From Bradyrhizobium sp. YR681 (lineage in GTDB: Bacteria; Pseudomonadota; Alphaproteobacteria; Rhizobiales; Xanthobacteraceae): DNA of 64,000 nt. The notes under the pieces were generated by a model. It did no database searches and was not told the DNA's origin. It saw nothing but the letters and a program-made list of their open reading frames with translations. Within the stretch, counting starts at the first letter, position 1, and each line of letters begins with the position of its first letter. The position numbers and the translations under genes were made by a program. Positions 1 to 12,391 of the stretch are shown in pieces. The stretch is from the NCBI RefSeq assembly GCF_000282615.1, contig NZ_AKIY01000205.1:56885-120884 (forward strand), read 5' to 3'.

Positions 1-91
1 CGCATGTGGCGGCGTGGGCGGCGGGCGCAAGCGAAAGAAGCAGCGCAGCAGCGCCAATCATGGCCGTCGCAACGGTCCTGCCCTTGGTCAT
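1..91 (-). CDS. N-terminus of an exported protein (partial, runs off the left edge)
   Basis: Reading the minus strand from the ATG at 91 gives 30 codons before the window ends. They encode a typical Sec signal peptide: a basic start (MTKGR), a hydrophobic alanine/leucine core, and an AHA|AT cleavage site near residues 27-28. A GAGGAACGAGGA purine stretch lies directly upstream of the ATG. Binding proteins of ABC transporters are abundant in this window and start this way, but the mature part is missing, so the function cannot be named. The gene lies 118 bp downstream of the shikimate-dehydrogenase-like gene on the same strand. Confidence 0.6.
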   Translation of the reverse strand, partial: MTKGRTVATAMIGAAALLLSLAPAAHAATC

Positions 92-209
92 TCCTCGTTC
101 CTCTCACTTGACGTGCGCGACCGGCTCGCGCGGGCGCATGATCCTACGTCGGCCCTGATGGCTCAAGCCCTACCAGCCGCTTTGGATGGCTTGACACCGG
201 GAAGGTCGC

Positions 210-1016
210 CTACCCTTCGCGGTCCGTTCCGAGCAGGAAATCCACCATGATGCTCTGGTGCTGCTGGTACATGTCCGTGCCGGTCCCGGTGGCGCAGCCG
301 ATCTTGCGGGCGGCGGCGATCAAGGGCGAGACTTCGGGCTTGGTGATGACGCAGCCGCAATAGGCCGCTGGGGCGAGCCGCGCGACATCGACCGGCAGCG
401 GATCGCCGTCCTTCATCCCGGCAGGTGTGGCATTGGCGACGAAATCGAAGCCGGCCGGGTCCACGGAGCCGCCCCGCACCGGTGCTTTGCCGAGCCCGTT
501 GAGCCGGCCGACCAGCGCATCGCGGCGCTCAGTCGCGACGTCATGAATCGCGAGCTCGCTGACGCCAGCCTCGACCAAGGCGAGTGCGATTGCCGATCCC
601 GCGCCGCCGGCGCCGACCAGGAGCGCTCGCATGCCGCCCGGATCGATCCCCTTCGCCCGCGCCGCACCCACAAAGCCGAGTCCATCCACCATGTCGCCAT
701 GCCACAAGCCGTCGACACGGCGACGCATCAAATTGACCGTGCGCAGGAAATGGGCGCGCTCCGTCGTACTCGTGCAGGCCTCGTAGCAGGCAAATTTGTG
801 CGGGATAGTCACGACGATGCCGTCGAGGTTCTTCAGCCGCGTTGCCACCGAGAGGAAGTCGGGCAAATCCGCCGGTGCCACCTGAACGGGCACGAGAATG
901 CCGTCATGCCCCCGCGCCGCAAAGGCGGCCGACACGCCCGCGGGCGAGCGGACCTGTGCGATGGGATCACCGACGATGACGTAGAGCCGCGTCGCGCCTG
1001 AAGGAGCCGGGATCAT
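210..1016 (-). CDS. Shikimate dehydrogenase-like NADP-dependent oxidoreductase
   Basis: A 268-residue protein of the AroE/quinate-shikimate dehydrogenase family. Visible family features are the N-terminal GDPIA segment, the catalytic-lysine motif VTIPHK, the aspartate in GDMVDGLGF, the nucleotide-binding loop GAGGAGSA, and the C-terminal GTDMYQQHQ segment with its substrate-binding glutamine. The usual serine pair at the substrate carboxylate site (SxSP) reads QVRSP, so one serine is replaced. This argues for a catabolic or divergent SDH-like enzyme rather than the housekeeping aroE. The start at 1016 was preferred over a longer frame because the extra 24 residues are arginine-rich and unlike the family. 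It lies 5 bp behind the monooxygenase gene, so the two are probably cotranscribed. Substrate unknown. Confidence 0.85.
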   Translation of the reverse strand: MIPAPSGATRLYVIVGDPIAQVRSPAGVSAAFAARGHDGILVPVQVAPADLPDFLSVATRLKNLDGIVVTIPHKFACYEACTSTTERAHFLRTVNLMRRRVDGLWHGDMVDGLGFVGAARAKGIDPGGMRALLVGAGGAGSAIALALVEAGVSELAIHDVATERRDALVGRLNGLGKAPVRGGSVDPAGFDFVANATPAGMKDGDPLPVDVARLAPAAYCGCVITKPEVSPLIAAARKIGCATGTGTDMYQQHQSIMVDFLLGTDREG

Positions 1017-1021
1017 GCCGC

Positions 1022-2863
<1,842 letters not shown>

Positions 2864-3041
2864 CGATTTCCTCCACGGCGGACGCTGCTTCGCCGGCCGC
2901 TCACCATACGTTAGCCCCGAAAAAGTGACGCACGCAATCACACCGCGCGCTTTTTGCGTGAACGCCGCGTGACGTTCCGCTAACCTCGCGCGCAAATCAC
3001 AAGCATACGCGACGCAACGACGTGGCGATCCGGAGGAAACG

Positions 3042-4667
3042 ATGCAGGGATTGATGATGGACATGCCGCTCCTGATCAGCGGCCTGATCCAGTATGCCGC
3101 CGATTATCACGGCGAAGCCGAGATCGTCGCGCGCGAGATCGAGGGCGACATCCATCGCTATACCTATGCGGACGCGCATCCGCGCATCAAGCGCATGGCG
3201 CTGGCGCTGAAACGGCTCGGCATGAAGCAGGGCGACCGCGTCGGCACGCTGGCCTGGAATACGCACCGGCATTTCGAAATGTTCTATGCGGCGCCGGGCA
3301 TGGGCTATGTGCTGCACACCGTCAATCCCAGGCTGTTTCCCGAGCAGCTCGTCTACATCATCAACCATGCCGAAGACCGCCTGCTGTTCATCGACCGCGC
3401 CACGCTGCCGATCGTCGAGGCAATCGCGCCGCAACTGAAGACCGTCGAGGCTTACGTCGTGATGTCCTCGCGCGAGCGGATGCCGGAGACCAGGCTCGCC
3501 AATGTGCATTGCTACGAGGAGCTTCTCGACAAGGAGAGCGACGCCGGCTTCGCCTGGCCGGAGTTCGACGAAAAGTCCGCCTCCACCATCTGCTACACTT
3601 CGGGCACGACGGGCAACCCGAAGGGCGTGATCTACTCGCACCGCGCCGCGATCCTGCAGACCATGACCTGCTGCAATTTCGACTTCCTGCCGGGCCATGT
3701 CGAAGGCGTGCGCGAGGTGATGATGCCGATGGCGCCGCTGTTCCACGGCAACGGCTGGAACATGCCGTTCACCGCGCCCTACACCGGTTCGAAGCTGGTG
3801 CTGCCCGGCCGCAATTACGAGCCCGACAAGCTCTACGAGCTGCTCGAAGGCGAGAAGGTGACGCTGTCGGCGGGCGTGCCGAGCTTCTGGCTGATCCTGC
3901 TCGACTGGCTCGGACGCACCGGCAACAAGTTCACGACGCTGCGCGCGACATTGTCGTCGGGTTCGGCGCCGCCGCGCGCGATGGTCGAGAAGCTCAAGCG
4001 CGAATACGACATCGACTACATCCAGGCCTGGGGCATGACGGAGGCGTTGGGCTGCTCGATGCCGGGACTGCGGCCGGGCTCGGAGCACCTTGGCGACAAG
4101 GAGAAGTTCGACCGGCGCCAGGTGTCGGGGCGCGCCTGTTTCGGCACCGCCTTGCGCATCGTCGACGACACCGGCGTCGAGCTCCCCCGCGACGGCAAGA
4201 CCGTCGGCCATCTGCGCGCGCGTGGTCCCTGGGTCGCCTCCGGCTACATGAAGCTGGAGGAAGGCCTCGACCGCGACGGCTGGCTGATCACCGGCGACAT
4301 GGCCGTGATCGACAGCCAGGGCCACGTCACGCTGACCGACCGTTCCAAGGACGTGATCAAGTCCGGCGGCGAATGGATATCATCGATCCAGCTCGAGGAC
4401 GTCGCCTTGTCGCATCCGGATGTGCTTCAAGCCGCGGTGGTCGCGATCAACCACGAGAAATGGCAGGAGCGTCCCCTGCTCCTCGTCGTCCGCAAGAAGG
4501 GCGCGACCGTCGACGGCAAGACGCTGCTGGACCACATGCGCCCGAAGATCGCCAACTGGTGGATGCCGGACGCCGTCGAATTCCTGGACGAGTTTCCGAT
4601 GACCGGTACAGGCAAGGTGCTCAAATCGGCATTGCGCGAGAAGTTCAGGGACTATCGCGTCGCATAA
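3042..4667 (+). CDS. Acyl-CoA ligase (AMP-forming, fatty-acid type)
   Basis: A 541-residue member of the ANL adenylating superfamily. The AMP-binding P-loop [11 protein letters not shown] is at about residues 185-195, the GWLITGD motif near 412, and the C-terminal hinge and lysine region [11 protein letters not shown] near 520-530. These enzymes activate a carboxylic acid as acyl-adenylate and transfer it to CoA. Similarity is to medium/long-chain fatty-acyl-CoA ligases, but aromatic or alicyclic acids are also used in this group. The start has a strong GGAGGAAACG before ATG. It is followed 40 bp later by an acyl-CoA dehydrogenase and is divergent from the Baeyer-Villiger gene, suggesting a beta-oxidation-like branch for an oxygenated substrate. 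Confidence 0.9.
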   Translation: MQGLMMDMPLLISGLIQYAADYHGEAEIVAREIEGDIHRYTYADAHPRIKRMALALKRLGMKQGDRVGTLAWNTHRHFEMFYAAPGMGYVLHTVNPRLFPEQLVYIINHAEDRLLFIDRATLPIVEAIAPQLKTVEAYVVMSSRERMPETRLANVHCYEELLDKESDAGFAWPEFDEKSASTICYTSGTTGNPKGVIYSHRAAILQTMTCCNFDFLPGHVEGVREVMMPMAPLFHGNGWNMPFTAPYTGSKLVLPGRNYEPDKLYELLEGEKVTLSAGVPSFWLILLDWLGRTGNKFTTLRATLSSGSAPPRAMVEKLKREYDIDYIQAWGMTEALGCSMPGLRPGSEHLGDKEKFDRRQVSGRACFGTALRIVDDTGVELPRDGKTVGHLRARGPWVASGYMKLEEGLDRDGWLITGDMAVIDSQGHVTLTDRSKDVIKSGGEWISSIQLEDVALSHPDVLQAAVVAINHEKWQERPLLLVVRKKGATVDGKTLLDHMRPKIANWWMPDAVEFLDEFPMTGTGKVLKSALREKFRDYRVA

Positions 4668-4707
4668 GTCACGGCACGATCGCGCGCCGCGCTCAAGGAG
4701 ACGAAAG

Positions 4708-5919
<1,212 letters not shown>

Positions 5920-5959
5920 AAGAGATGCTCGCCGATAGGCAAGGTGCCGTCTTCCTTCT

Positions 5960-6087
5960 CCCCTTGCGGGAGAAGGTGGCGCGAAGCGCCGGATGAGGGG
6001 TATCTATCCGCACTGCAAGCGCGGAGAGATACCCCTCACCCAAGTGAGCCTGTGTCAACCAGCGGAGCTGCCCTCTCCCGCAAGGGG
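5960..6087. repeat. Intergenic inverted-repeat element (CTTGCGGGAG type)
   Basis: Outer arms of 14 bp match perfectly (5960-5973, CCCCTTGCGGGAGA, against 6074-6087). An inner pair, GAGGGGTATCT at 5995-6005 and AGATACCCCTC at 6027-6037, is also perfect. The element fills the space between the convergent acyl-CoA dehydrogenase and efflux operon, so it could end transcription from both sides. Elements with this GCGGGAGAAGG...GGCGCGAAGCGCCGGATGAGGGG style are common between genes in Bradyrhizobium relatives. Confidence 0.8.
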
Positions 6088-6120
6088 CGAGGGCGCAATC
6101 ATGCGCGGCATCGTCTCAGC

Positions 6121-6987
6121 CTAGTTCAAGACCTCGACCGTCGCCGAACGTCCCGCAACCAGCGCCGTGCCGCCGGGCACCGGATCCAGCGCGATCCGCA
6201 CCGGAACGCGCTGGGCGAGGCGCACCCAGCTGAAGGTCGGGTTGACGTTGGCGAGCATGCTGGCGCCTTCAGCACGGTCGCGGTCCTCGATGCCGGCGGC
6301 GATGCTCTCGACGCGGCCTGACAGGGTGACCTTCTCGCCCATCAGGCGGACCTGCACCTTGTCGCCGATGCGGATGCGCGCGAGCTTGGTCTCCTCGAAA
6401 TATCCTTCGACATGCAGCGTGTCGGTGTCGACCAGGGCCATCACGCCCTTCCCCGCCGTGACATAGGCGCCGGGGCGCAAATCCATGTTGGTGATCACGC
6501 CGTTCACGGAGGCGTGGACCTCGCTGCGGTCGAGGTTGAGCTGCGCGACGGCGCGGTCGGCGACGGCCGCATCGAACGACGCCTTGGCCTGGAGCTGGGT
6601 CGCCAGCACCTGTTCCTGCTTCTGCTGCGACACCGCATCGGTCGTCAGCGCGCTGTAGCGCTTCAGATCGGCATTGGCCTGGTCGAGGGTGGCCTGATGA
6701 CCGGCCACCGACGCATCAGCCTGCCGCAGCGCCAGCGCGAAGCGCTCGCGGTCGATCCGGAACAGCACGTCGCCGCGGCGGACCTTCTGGTTGTCCTTGA
6801 CCAGCACCTGGGTGACGAAGCCGGAGACATCAGGCGCGACCTGCACCACATCGGCGCGGACGCGGCCGTCGCGGGTCCAGGGCGACTCCATGTAATAAAC
6901 CCAGAGCTCGCGGCCGACGCCGAGCGCGGCGACGACGGCAAGGACGGTCAGCGCGAGGCGGGCGAACCAGGCGAAATTGCCCTTCAT
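6121..6987 (-). CDS. HlyD/EmrA-type membrane fusion protein (AaeA-like)
   Basis: A 288-residue periplasmic adaptor with one N-terminal membrane anchor (about residues 7-28). It is followed by a biotinyl-lipoyl-like segment (SPWTRDGRVRADVVQVAPDVSG), a coiled-coil stretch rich in Ala/Gln/Leu (around 85-150), and the second lipoyl half (VHASVNGVITNMDLRPGAYV). Such proteins link an inner-membrane pump to an outer-membrane channel. The start at 6987 overlaps the DUF1656 stop by ATGA; an upstream extension would duplicate that neighbour in another frame. With FUSC and DUF1656 it forms an AaeXAB-like set, which in E. coli exports aromatic carboxylic acids. The outer-membrane factor is not in the window. 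Confidence 0.9.
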   Translation of the reverse strand: MKGNFAWFARLALTVLAVVAALGVGRELWVYYMESPWTRDGRVRADVVQVAPDVSGFVTQVLVKDNQKVRRGDVLFRIDRERFALALRQADASVAGHQATLDQANADLKRYSALTTDAVSQQKQEQVLATQLQAKASFDAAVADRAVAQLNLDRSEVHASVNGVITNMDLRPGAYVTAGKGVMALVDTDTLHVEGYFEETKLARIRIGDKVQVRLMGEKVTLSGRVESIAAGIEDRDRAEGASMLANVNPTFSWVRLAQRVPVRIALDPVPGGTALVAGRSATVEVLN

Positions 6988-7190
6988 GAGAGAACCTCCG
7001 AGAGATAGACGACGCCGCCGAGCAGGCAGACAAAAATCGCGAAATCGAACAGCGCGCGGTGCCAGACCAGCCGGTAGAAGTCGAAGCGCTGCATCAGCCG
7101 GCGCAACAGCGCGCTGAGGCCATAGGCGACGATGATCCACAGCAGCAGCGCCGGCACGAGCACGCCATAGATGTCGATCACATATCTCAT
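6984..7190 (-). CDS. DUF1656 small membrane protein (AaeX-like)
   Basis: A 68-residue protein with two predicted membrane helices (about residues 9-27 and 46-64) and little else. DUF1656/AaeX proteins are nearly always found between a FUSC permease and an HlyD adaptor, as here. It overlaps the FUSC stop and the HlyD start by four bases each, showing tight translational coupling. Its biochemical role in the pump is not established. Confidence 0.88.
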   Translation of the reverse strand: MRYVIDIYGVLVPALLLWIIVAYGLSALLRRLMQRFDFYRLVWHRALFDFAIFVCLLGGVVYLSEVLS

Positions 7191-9235
7191 GCCGCAACAC
7201 TCTCTGTGCGCGGCCGATAGGCCGGCGCGTCCGGAAACAGGCCGCGGCGGATGCCGACGAGACCGATCAGGGCGTCCTCGCGCGCGCTGTCGTTGGGATC
7301 TTTCACCGCCTGGGCCAGTGCCCGGTCGACGCTGGTCAGCAGCTCAGCCGGCATGCCGTCGCCCGCATAGCTGCGGCAGGCGATGGCGAGCCGGTCAAGC
7401 ATGTCGTCGATGACGGCAATGGTGGATGCCGCCAGTCCATAGCGGGCGCGGCGCAGGTCGATGATGTTGATCCCGATACGCAGCTGCACGAGACTGTCCG
7501 CGTCGCGGCGGTCGCTCTCGGAGAGAAAGGCGATGCGCTGCACCAGAAGTCCGAGCCGGTGCAGCATGAGGCCCGCGAACTCCGCGCGGTCGCGCTTGCC
7601 ACGCCGTTCTGCGGCGACCGCGATCGTCTTCCAGCTCGACAGCACAAGGCGATTGGCGATCCACTCCGCCCCTACCCCGCGCGCGATCCGCGTCACGATT
7701 TCGGCGATGAGGACGCCGACGAAGAAGGCGACGGCGGAATTGGCGTAGGACGCGAAATCCGCGCTATAGGTGGATTGGATCGCGAGCAGGGTCGCGGTGT
7801 TGGCTGCGAGCGCCATGCCGGTGCCCGCCGTGGCGGGACGGCCGATCAGGAAACCGTAGAGCAGGAAGGTCGGCGCCAGCGCGACGATCAGGACCTCGAG
7901 ATGGGAGATCGCCGGCACCAGCGCAAACAGGTAGATTGCGACGACGACGATGGCGACCAGCGACCACAGGCCAAAGCTGCGGATGAAGCGCGCGGGCTCG
8001 TCCTGCGCGGCGAAGAACGAACAGGCGACCGCCGCCATCATCGGCGCCGATGCACCGTCCGGCCAGCCGGTGCCGATCCAGAATGCGCAGCAGATCAGGA
8101 TGGCCGTGGCGGCACCCGCCGCCGACCACAGCGCAAGGCCGCGATCCCTGTGGCGCACGGGCGCGGCGCCGGCCTCGGAATGGAACGCCAGATCGACGGT
8201 GGCAATATTGCGGTTATCGGCAATCGCCTCGGTCAGCTCGCGGCAGTCACGCGAGAGATCGACCATCTCGCGCAGCCGCGACAACAAGCTTGTGGTGATG
8301 ATCCGTTCCCAGGACGCGCTGTCGTCAAGCACCGCCTGTTGCGCCGCGATCGCAGCGCGGAGCCGCTCGGCCGGCTGGCGTTCACCAACGTCGCTCACGA
8401 TCCATTGCGCGAGGTCCTCCAGCAATTGCTTCAGCGCGGGCTGCCGCCGCAAGGCGTCCTCGCCGAGCGCCGCTAGCCGGTCCTCGAGCGAGGCAATCAC
8501 CGGCAGCAGCGTCAGCATGCGCAGCCGGATCTCGCCAAGGCCCGTCACGGCGTTGCGGTCGGTCAAACGGTCATAGGCAAGATGGGTGGAGAGCGTGTCG
8601 ATCTCGACGATGTCGGTCGCAAGTTTCAGGCGCTTGCCGCGGCGGCTATCGCCGGTGCCCTCGCGCATCAGCACGACCTGGCTGAGGCGGCGCGCATCCG
8701 CGAGCCAGCTATCGACGCGATGGGCAACCGCCGGCGCAACGCTGCGTGGAAACACGATGGTCGAGACCAGGCTGGCGCAAATGATACCCAGCGAGATCTC
8801 CTCGAGCCTTGCCACCGCGGTGTCGAAGATGGCGCCGGGCTCGGACACCGACGGAAAGCCGATCAGCGCGACCGTATATCCGGCCAGCATGAAGACATAA
8901 CTTCGCGGTGTGCCATCGAGCAGCGAGAGATAAAGGCACAGCCCGACCCAGAGCGCGATGGCGAGGCACAGCAGCTCCGGCGCGTCGATCAGGTTCGGCA
9001 CCAGCGCCACCGTCATGGTCGCCCCGACGAGCGTGCCGATGACGCGGAAGAACGCCTTCGAGCTGGTCGCCCCTGCCAATGGCTGCGAGGTGATGTAGAC
9101 GGTCGCCATCGCCCAATAGGGCCGCGGCAGGTCCATGGCGAGCGCGATGACGAGCGCCAGCATCGACGCGGCAAACGTCTTCAAAGCGAAAATGAGGTCC
9201 GCGTGGCGGACCAGGAACGGCTCTTCCGCACGCAT
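7187..9235 (-). CDS. FUSC-family transporter (AaeB-like efflux permease)
   Basis: A 682-residue inner-membrane protein with two hydrophobic blocks of several helices (about residues 14-165 and 365-510), each followed by a cytoplasmic region. This is the duplicated layout of the fusaric acid resistance/AaeB family. The N-terminus FALKTFAASMLALVIALAMDLPRPYWAM is typical. Members export aromatic or other weak organic acids. It starts 2 bp after the MarR gene, so the regulator and pump are one operon. In a window full of aromatic-acid pathways it may act as relief for toxic intermediates. Confidence 0.9.
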   Translation of the reverse strand: MRAEEPFLVRHADLIFALKTFAASMLALVIALAMDLPRPYWAMATVYITSQPLAGATSSKAFFRVIGTLVGATMTVALVPNLIDAPELLCLAIALWVGLCLYLSLLDGTPRSYVFMLAGYTVALIGFPSVSEPGAIFDTAVARLEEISLGIICASLVSTIVFPRSVAPAVAHRVDSWLADARRLSQVVLMREGTGDSRRGKRLKLATDIVEIDTLSTHLAYDRLTDRNAVTGLGEIRLRMLTLLPVIASLEDRLAALGEDALRRQPALKQLLEDLAQWIVSDVGERQPAERLRAAIAAQQAVLDDSASWERIITTSLLSRLREMVDLSRDCRELTEAIADNRNIATVDLAFHSEAGAAPVRHRDRGLALWSAAGAATAILICCAFWIGTGWPDGASAPMMAAVACSFFAAQDEPARFIRSFGLWSLVAIVVVAIYLFALVPAISHLEVLIVALAPTFLLYGFLIGRPATAGTGMALAANTATLLAIQSTYSADFASYANSAVAFFVGVLIAEIVTRIARGVGAEWIANRLVLSSWKTIAVAAERRGKRDRAEFAGLMLHRLGLLVQRIAFLSESDRRDADSLVQLRIGINIIDLRRARYGLAASTIAVIDDMLDRLAIACRSYAGDGMPAELLTSVDRALAQAVKDPNDSAREDALIGLVGIRRGLFPDAPAYRPRTESVAA

Positions 9236-9237
9236 GG

Positions 9238-9711
9238 CTACTTCGCCTCGGAAAGCGTCTTGGCGTCATGCAGGCGAGTGGCCCGCTGCTCGATGCGCTG
9301 GAGCGTCTCGAAGGTTATCGCAAGTTCGTCCGCGCCGATATCCTTGAGCAGGCTCGCCCGCACCCGCCGCAGCACGCGGTTGGTTTCCTCGACCTTGGCC
9401 TCGCCAGCTTTGGTCAGATGTAGCGTTTTGGCACGCCGGTCGGTCGGGTCTTCCCGACGTTCCACGAGGCCCTCTTCCTGAAGCAGGTCGATCAGCCGCA
9501 CCAGTGAGGGCCCCTCGATGCCGAGCTCGTCGGCGAGCACGCCCTGGCGCACGTTCTCGCCCTGACGCGACAGCACCAGCAGCGGGATTGCGGTCGCATA
9601 GGACAGGCCGTGATCGGACAGCGCCTGGTCCGATTCGCGCCGCCAGATGCGGGCAAGACGCGCGATGAGCCGGCCGATTTCGCCGTGGATGAAGCCTTGC
9701 GAGGGTCCCAT
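9238..9711 (-). CDS. MarR-family regulator of the efflux operon
   Basis: A 157-residue winged-helix protein. The recognition region reads GVLADELGIEGPSLVRLIDLLQEEGLVERREDPTDRRAKTL with the DxR wing motif of MarR proteins, flanked by helical dimerisation ends. It is the first gene of the operon and probably represses its own promoter, released by a phenolic or aromatic acid. The start at 9711 lacks a clear ribosome site. A short ATAG...CTAT dyad (9721-9736) lies just upstream and is the only operator candidate I see. Confidence 0.88.
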   Translation of the reverse strand: MGPSQGFIHGEIGRLIARLARIWRRESDQALSDHGLSYATAIPLLVLSRQGENVRQGVLADELGIEGPSLVRLIDLLQEEGLVERREDPTDRRAKTLHLTKAGEAKVEETNRVLRRVRASLLKDIGADELAITFETLQRIEQRATRLHDAKTLSEAK

Positions 9712-9883
9712 GCAAATTAGATAGGAGGCGAACTATTAGCCTGCAATCGTCATGGCCGTCACGCGGGATCACGAAAAGGCGAGCGGGATACCCGAGAGGG
9801 CAGCCGGTTCCCTGCTTGGTCACCGGCGCCGGCCCGGCCGCTGCCGGGAGGCGCAGGTTCAACCAGGCTCCCGGCGCCTCGTC

Positions 9884-10792
9884 TCAGTTCACCGCATAGA
9901 CGTCGGGATCGGCGCTCGAACTCGGCTTCTTGAAGGCATTGCGCAGCGCCGGCGATATCGGGACGTTGTAGTTGATGCCGTTCGGCGGCGTCGGTGATTC
10001 CAGCCACTTCCTGTAGAGCACCTCGATCTCCGGACTGGCGTAGAGCTCGGCCGTGGCACGATCGGCCAGCGCCTTGAACGGCGCGTCCTCCCGTCGCAAC
10101 ATGATCCCGAAGGGCTCGGCCTTCGAGAACGTCTCGTCGCTGATCATGAACAGCGCCGGCTCCTTCGAGCGTGCAATCGCAACCGCGAGCTGAACGTCGT
10201 CGAGCGCATAGGCCTGGGCGCGATCCGTCTCCAGCAGCAGGAAGGCCTCGGCCTGGTCCTTCGCCGGCATGATGTTGATGCCGAGGTTGCGCTCGGTGTT
10301 GACCTTGGCAAGCTGCGTGAGGTTGACCGATCCCGCCACCGCCGTGACCGCCTTGCCCTTGAGATCGTCGATGGTGTTGATCTTCGCCGCCTTCTTGGCC
10401 GCAAAGCGCGTGGCGCTGAGGAAGTGCGTGTTGGTGAAGGCGACCTGCTTCTGGCGGTCGGCATTGTTGGTGGTGGCCGAGCAATGCAGATCGAGCGTAC
10501 CGTTGACCATCAACGGAATGCGGTTCGACGAGGTCACGGCGAGGTAGTCGACGGCGATGTCGGGCATGCCAAGCTGCTTCTTCACGGCATCGACGATCTT
10601 GAGGCAGATGTCCATGGCAAAGCCGACCGGCTTCTGGTTGCCGTCGAGATAGCTGAAGGGCACCGAGGCCTCCTGGTAGCCCAGCGTGATCTTCCTGGTC
10701 TCCTTGACCTTCTGGAGCGTGCCCGACAGGTCTTCGGCTGAAGCTGCGCCCGCGAGACATGTGACGGCCAGCAGAACGGTGGGAAGACGCAT
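9884..10792 (-). CDS. Amino-acid-type ABC transporter substrate-binding protein (GltI-like)
   Basis: A 302-residue periplasmic binding protein (SBP_bac_3). It has a Sec signal peptide (MRLPTVLLAVTCLAGAASA|ED) and the family segments ITLGYQEASVPFSYLDGNQKPVGFAMDI and DLHCSATTNNADRQKQVAFT, as in glutamate/aspartate-binding GltI. The start at 10792 has an AGGAG site; a longer frame was rejected because it would bury the signal peptide. No permease or ATPase of the polar amino acid class lies nearby, so it is an orphan here and must work with a transporter elsewhere. It lies 144 bp downstream of an amidohydrolase on the same strand. Confidence 0.88.
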   Translation of the reverse strand: MRLPTVLLAVTCLAGAASAEDLSGTLQKVKETRKITLGYQEASVPFSYLDGNQKPVGFAMDICLKIVDAVKKQLGMPDIAVDYLAVTSSNRIPLMVNGTLDLHCSATTNNADRQKQVAFTNTHFLSATRFAAKKAAKINTIDDLKGKAVTAVAGSVNLTQLAKVNTERNLGINIMPAKDQAEAFLLLETDRAQAYALDDVQLAVAIARSKEPALFMISDETFSKAEPFGIMLRREDAPFKALADRATAELYASPEIEVLYRKWLESPTPPNGINYNVPISPALRNAFKKPSSSADPDVYAVN

Positions 10793-10936
10793 CGGGGACT
10801 CCTTGAGGGGATTATGGGCCTGCGCCGGCGCGCGGCCGCGCACGGTGTAGCCCAGTGCAAGGCCAATCGCCAGACAAGGTTCCGCCTACCAGCTATCGCG
10901 GTTTTATATCGGCCGGACCAAAGGCGGCCTCTCGCT

Positions 10937-12376
10937 TTATTCGCAGCTGAATTGCTGCTCGAACCAGCCGGACAGCCGCTCCGACAGCGGCGGCCATATC
11001 CGCTGGAAGCCTTCGAGCTTGCCGACATTGGCGCGGTACATCGCCCGCAATTCCTGCTCGATGGCCGGCAGGTCGACGCCGGCGCAAACCCCGTCCCTGA
11101 CGATCGTCTTGCCAGCCACGACGACCTCCTTCACCAGCGATGCGTTGCCGCGCGCAAACAGCAGCGCCATGGGATCGACGGGCATGATCCGGTCGCGATC
11201 GAGCCGGTCGAGGTCGATCGCGACGTAGTCGGCTGGGTTGCCTGCCACGAGCTCGCCGCTCCCGGGCGCGCCGGTGGCGCGGCGCCCGTTGCGGATGGCG
11301 AGTGCGAACATCTCGGCCGGCGTCCATGTCTGCTTGAAGCCGAGGCCGCCATGGACCATCTGCACCAGCCGCATCTCGCGCAGGATGTCGTCGTCCTCGT
11401 CGAGCGCCAGCCCGTCGACGCCGACCGCGATGGCGCAGCCGCATTGATGCGCGGCGGCGATCGGGGCGAGGCCCGAGCGCAGGTGCATGTTGGAGCTGAA
11501 ATTGGTGACGATGCGAGCGCCTGACGCTGCAATCATTTCCAGCTCGTCCGGCCGCGCGTGGATGCAGTGCGCCAGCGTCAGCCGCTCCGAGAGGAAGCCG
11601 ATATCGCGCAGCCACCGCACCATGTCAGGGAAATGCCGGTCAGCCCAGGCGCGCTGATACACGGTCTCCAGCAGGTGCATGTGAATGCGACGGCCGGTTT
11701 TCTCCGAGTTCTCGGCGACGGCCTCCAGCAGCGGCTTCGAGCACCATTGCACGCCGGCGGGCCCGAGCTGCACGTCGACCATCGGTCCGGCGATAGCAGA
11801 GGCAATCGCGTCGGTCAGCTCGATATACGCCTTCGGCGACATCGGCGCGCGGACGAAGAGGTCTTCGACGGTCTTGCGGTCGTCGCCGGGAAGTCCCGCG
11901 AGCATCGGCTCTGCATCGCCATAGACGATCGGATTCTGGTCGCGCACCGCGAGTGCAAAGGCCATGCGGATGCCGACATCGGAGGCGGCCCTCGCAATCG
12001 CCTTGGCCTCGTCGAGCAAAGGCATCGTTCCGCTCGGACGGGTGTAATGCACCATCATGGAAGCGCAGCCGGCCTTGGCCGAACGAGCCAACGCTGACGC
12101 TGCGGTCAGATAAGGATCGACCGGCGTGCCGAGCGCCGTCCGCAGGATCCAGCTTTCGAGTGGCATACCCATCGCGCCGAAGGAGGACGCGGTGGCGCGG
12201 GCGTGGTCATGGGCGTTGACGAAGGCGGGAATGACGAAGGAGCGCGGGCCGCTCGCCGCCCCCGCTCCTTCCAAGACGTCGGTGATGACGCCTTCGTCGT
12301 GCCGGAGCATGACGTTGTCGTTGACGCCGCGATCGGGACCACGGAACAGGCTGGTTGCCAAAACCTCCGTGGCCAT
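10937..12376 (-). CDS. Amidohydrolase (ATZ/TRZ-like metal-dependent deaminase)
   Basis: A 479-residue amidohydrolase. The metal-binding HxH is in FVNAHDHARA (His56, His58). A further histidine lies in RIHMHLLET and another in LTLAHCIHA, and the late aspartate is probably in AVGVDGLALDEDDD. This arrangement fits the chlorohydrolase/SsnA/guanine-deaminase branch, whose members deaminate or dechlorinate N-heterocycles. It begins 15 bp after the NMT1-type binding protein, so its substrate is likely what that ABC system imports. It is not closely like the two CodA-type genes on the other side of the regulator. Exact substrate unknown. Confidence 0.85.
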   Translation of the reverse strand: MATEVLATSLFRGPDRGVNDNVMLRHDEGVITDVLEGAGAASGPRSFVIPAFVNAHDHARATASSFGAMGMPLESWILRTALGTPVDPYLTAASALARSAKAGCASMMVHYTRPSGTMPLLDEAKAIARAASDVGIRMAFALAVRDQNPIVYGDAEPMLAGLPGDDRKTVEDLFVRAPMSPKAYIELTDAIASAIAGPMVDVQLGPAGVQWCSKPLLEAVAENSEKTGRRIHMHLLETVYQRAWADRHFPDMVRWLRDIGFLSERLTLAHCIHARPDELEMIAASGARIVTNFSSNMHLRSGLAPIAAAHQCGCAIAVGVDGLALDEDDDILREMRLVQMVHGGLGFKQTWTPAEMFALAIRNGRRATGAPGSGELVAGNPADYVAIDLDRLDRDRIMPVDPMALLFARGNASLVKEVVVAGKTIVRDGVCAGVDLPAIEQELRAMYRANVGKLEGFQRIWPPLSERLSGWFEQQFSCE

Positions 12377-12391
12377 GACCGTCGCTCCAAT

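Noticed and set aside
2864..3041. CACGCA...TGCGTG dyad in the divergent promoter of the monooxygenase and ligase genes
   Set aside because: Six-base arms with a long spacer in GC-rich DNA are not distinctive, and there is no second copy in the window.
9721..9736. ATAG...CTAT dyad as the operator of the efflux operon
   Set aside because: The arms are only 4 bp, too short to list as a feature; mentioned only with the MarR gene.
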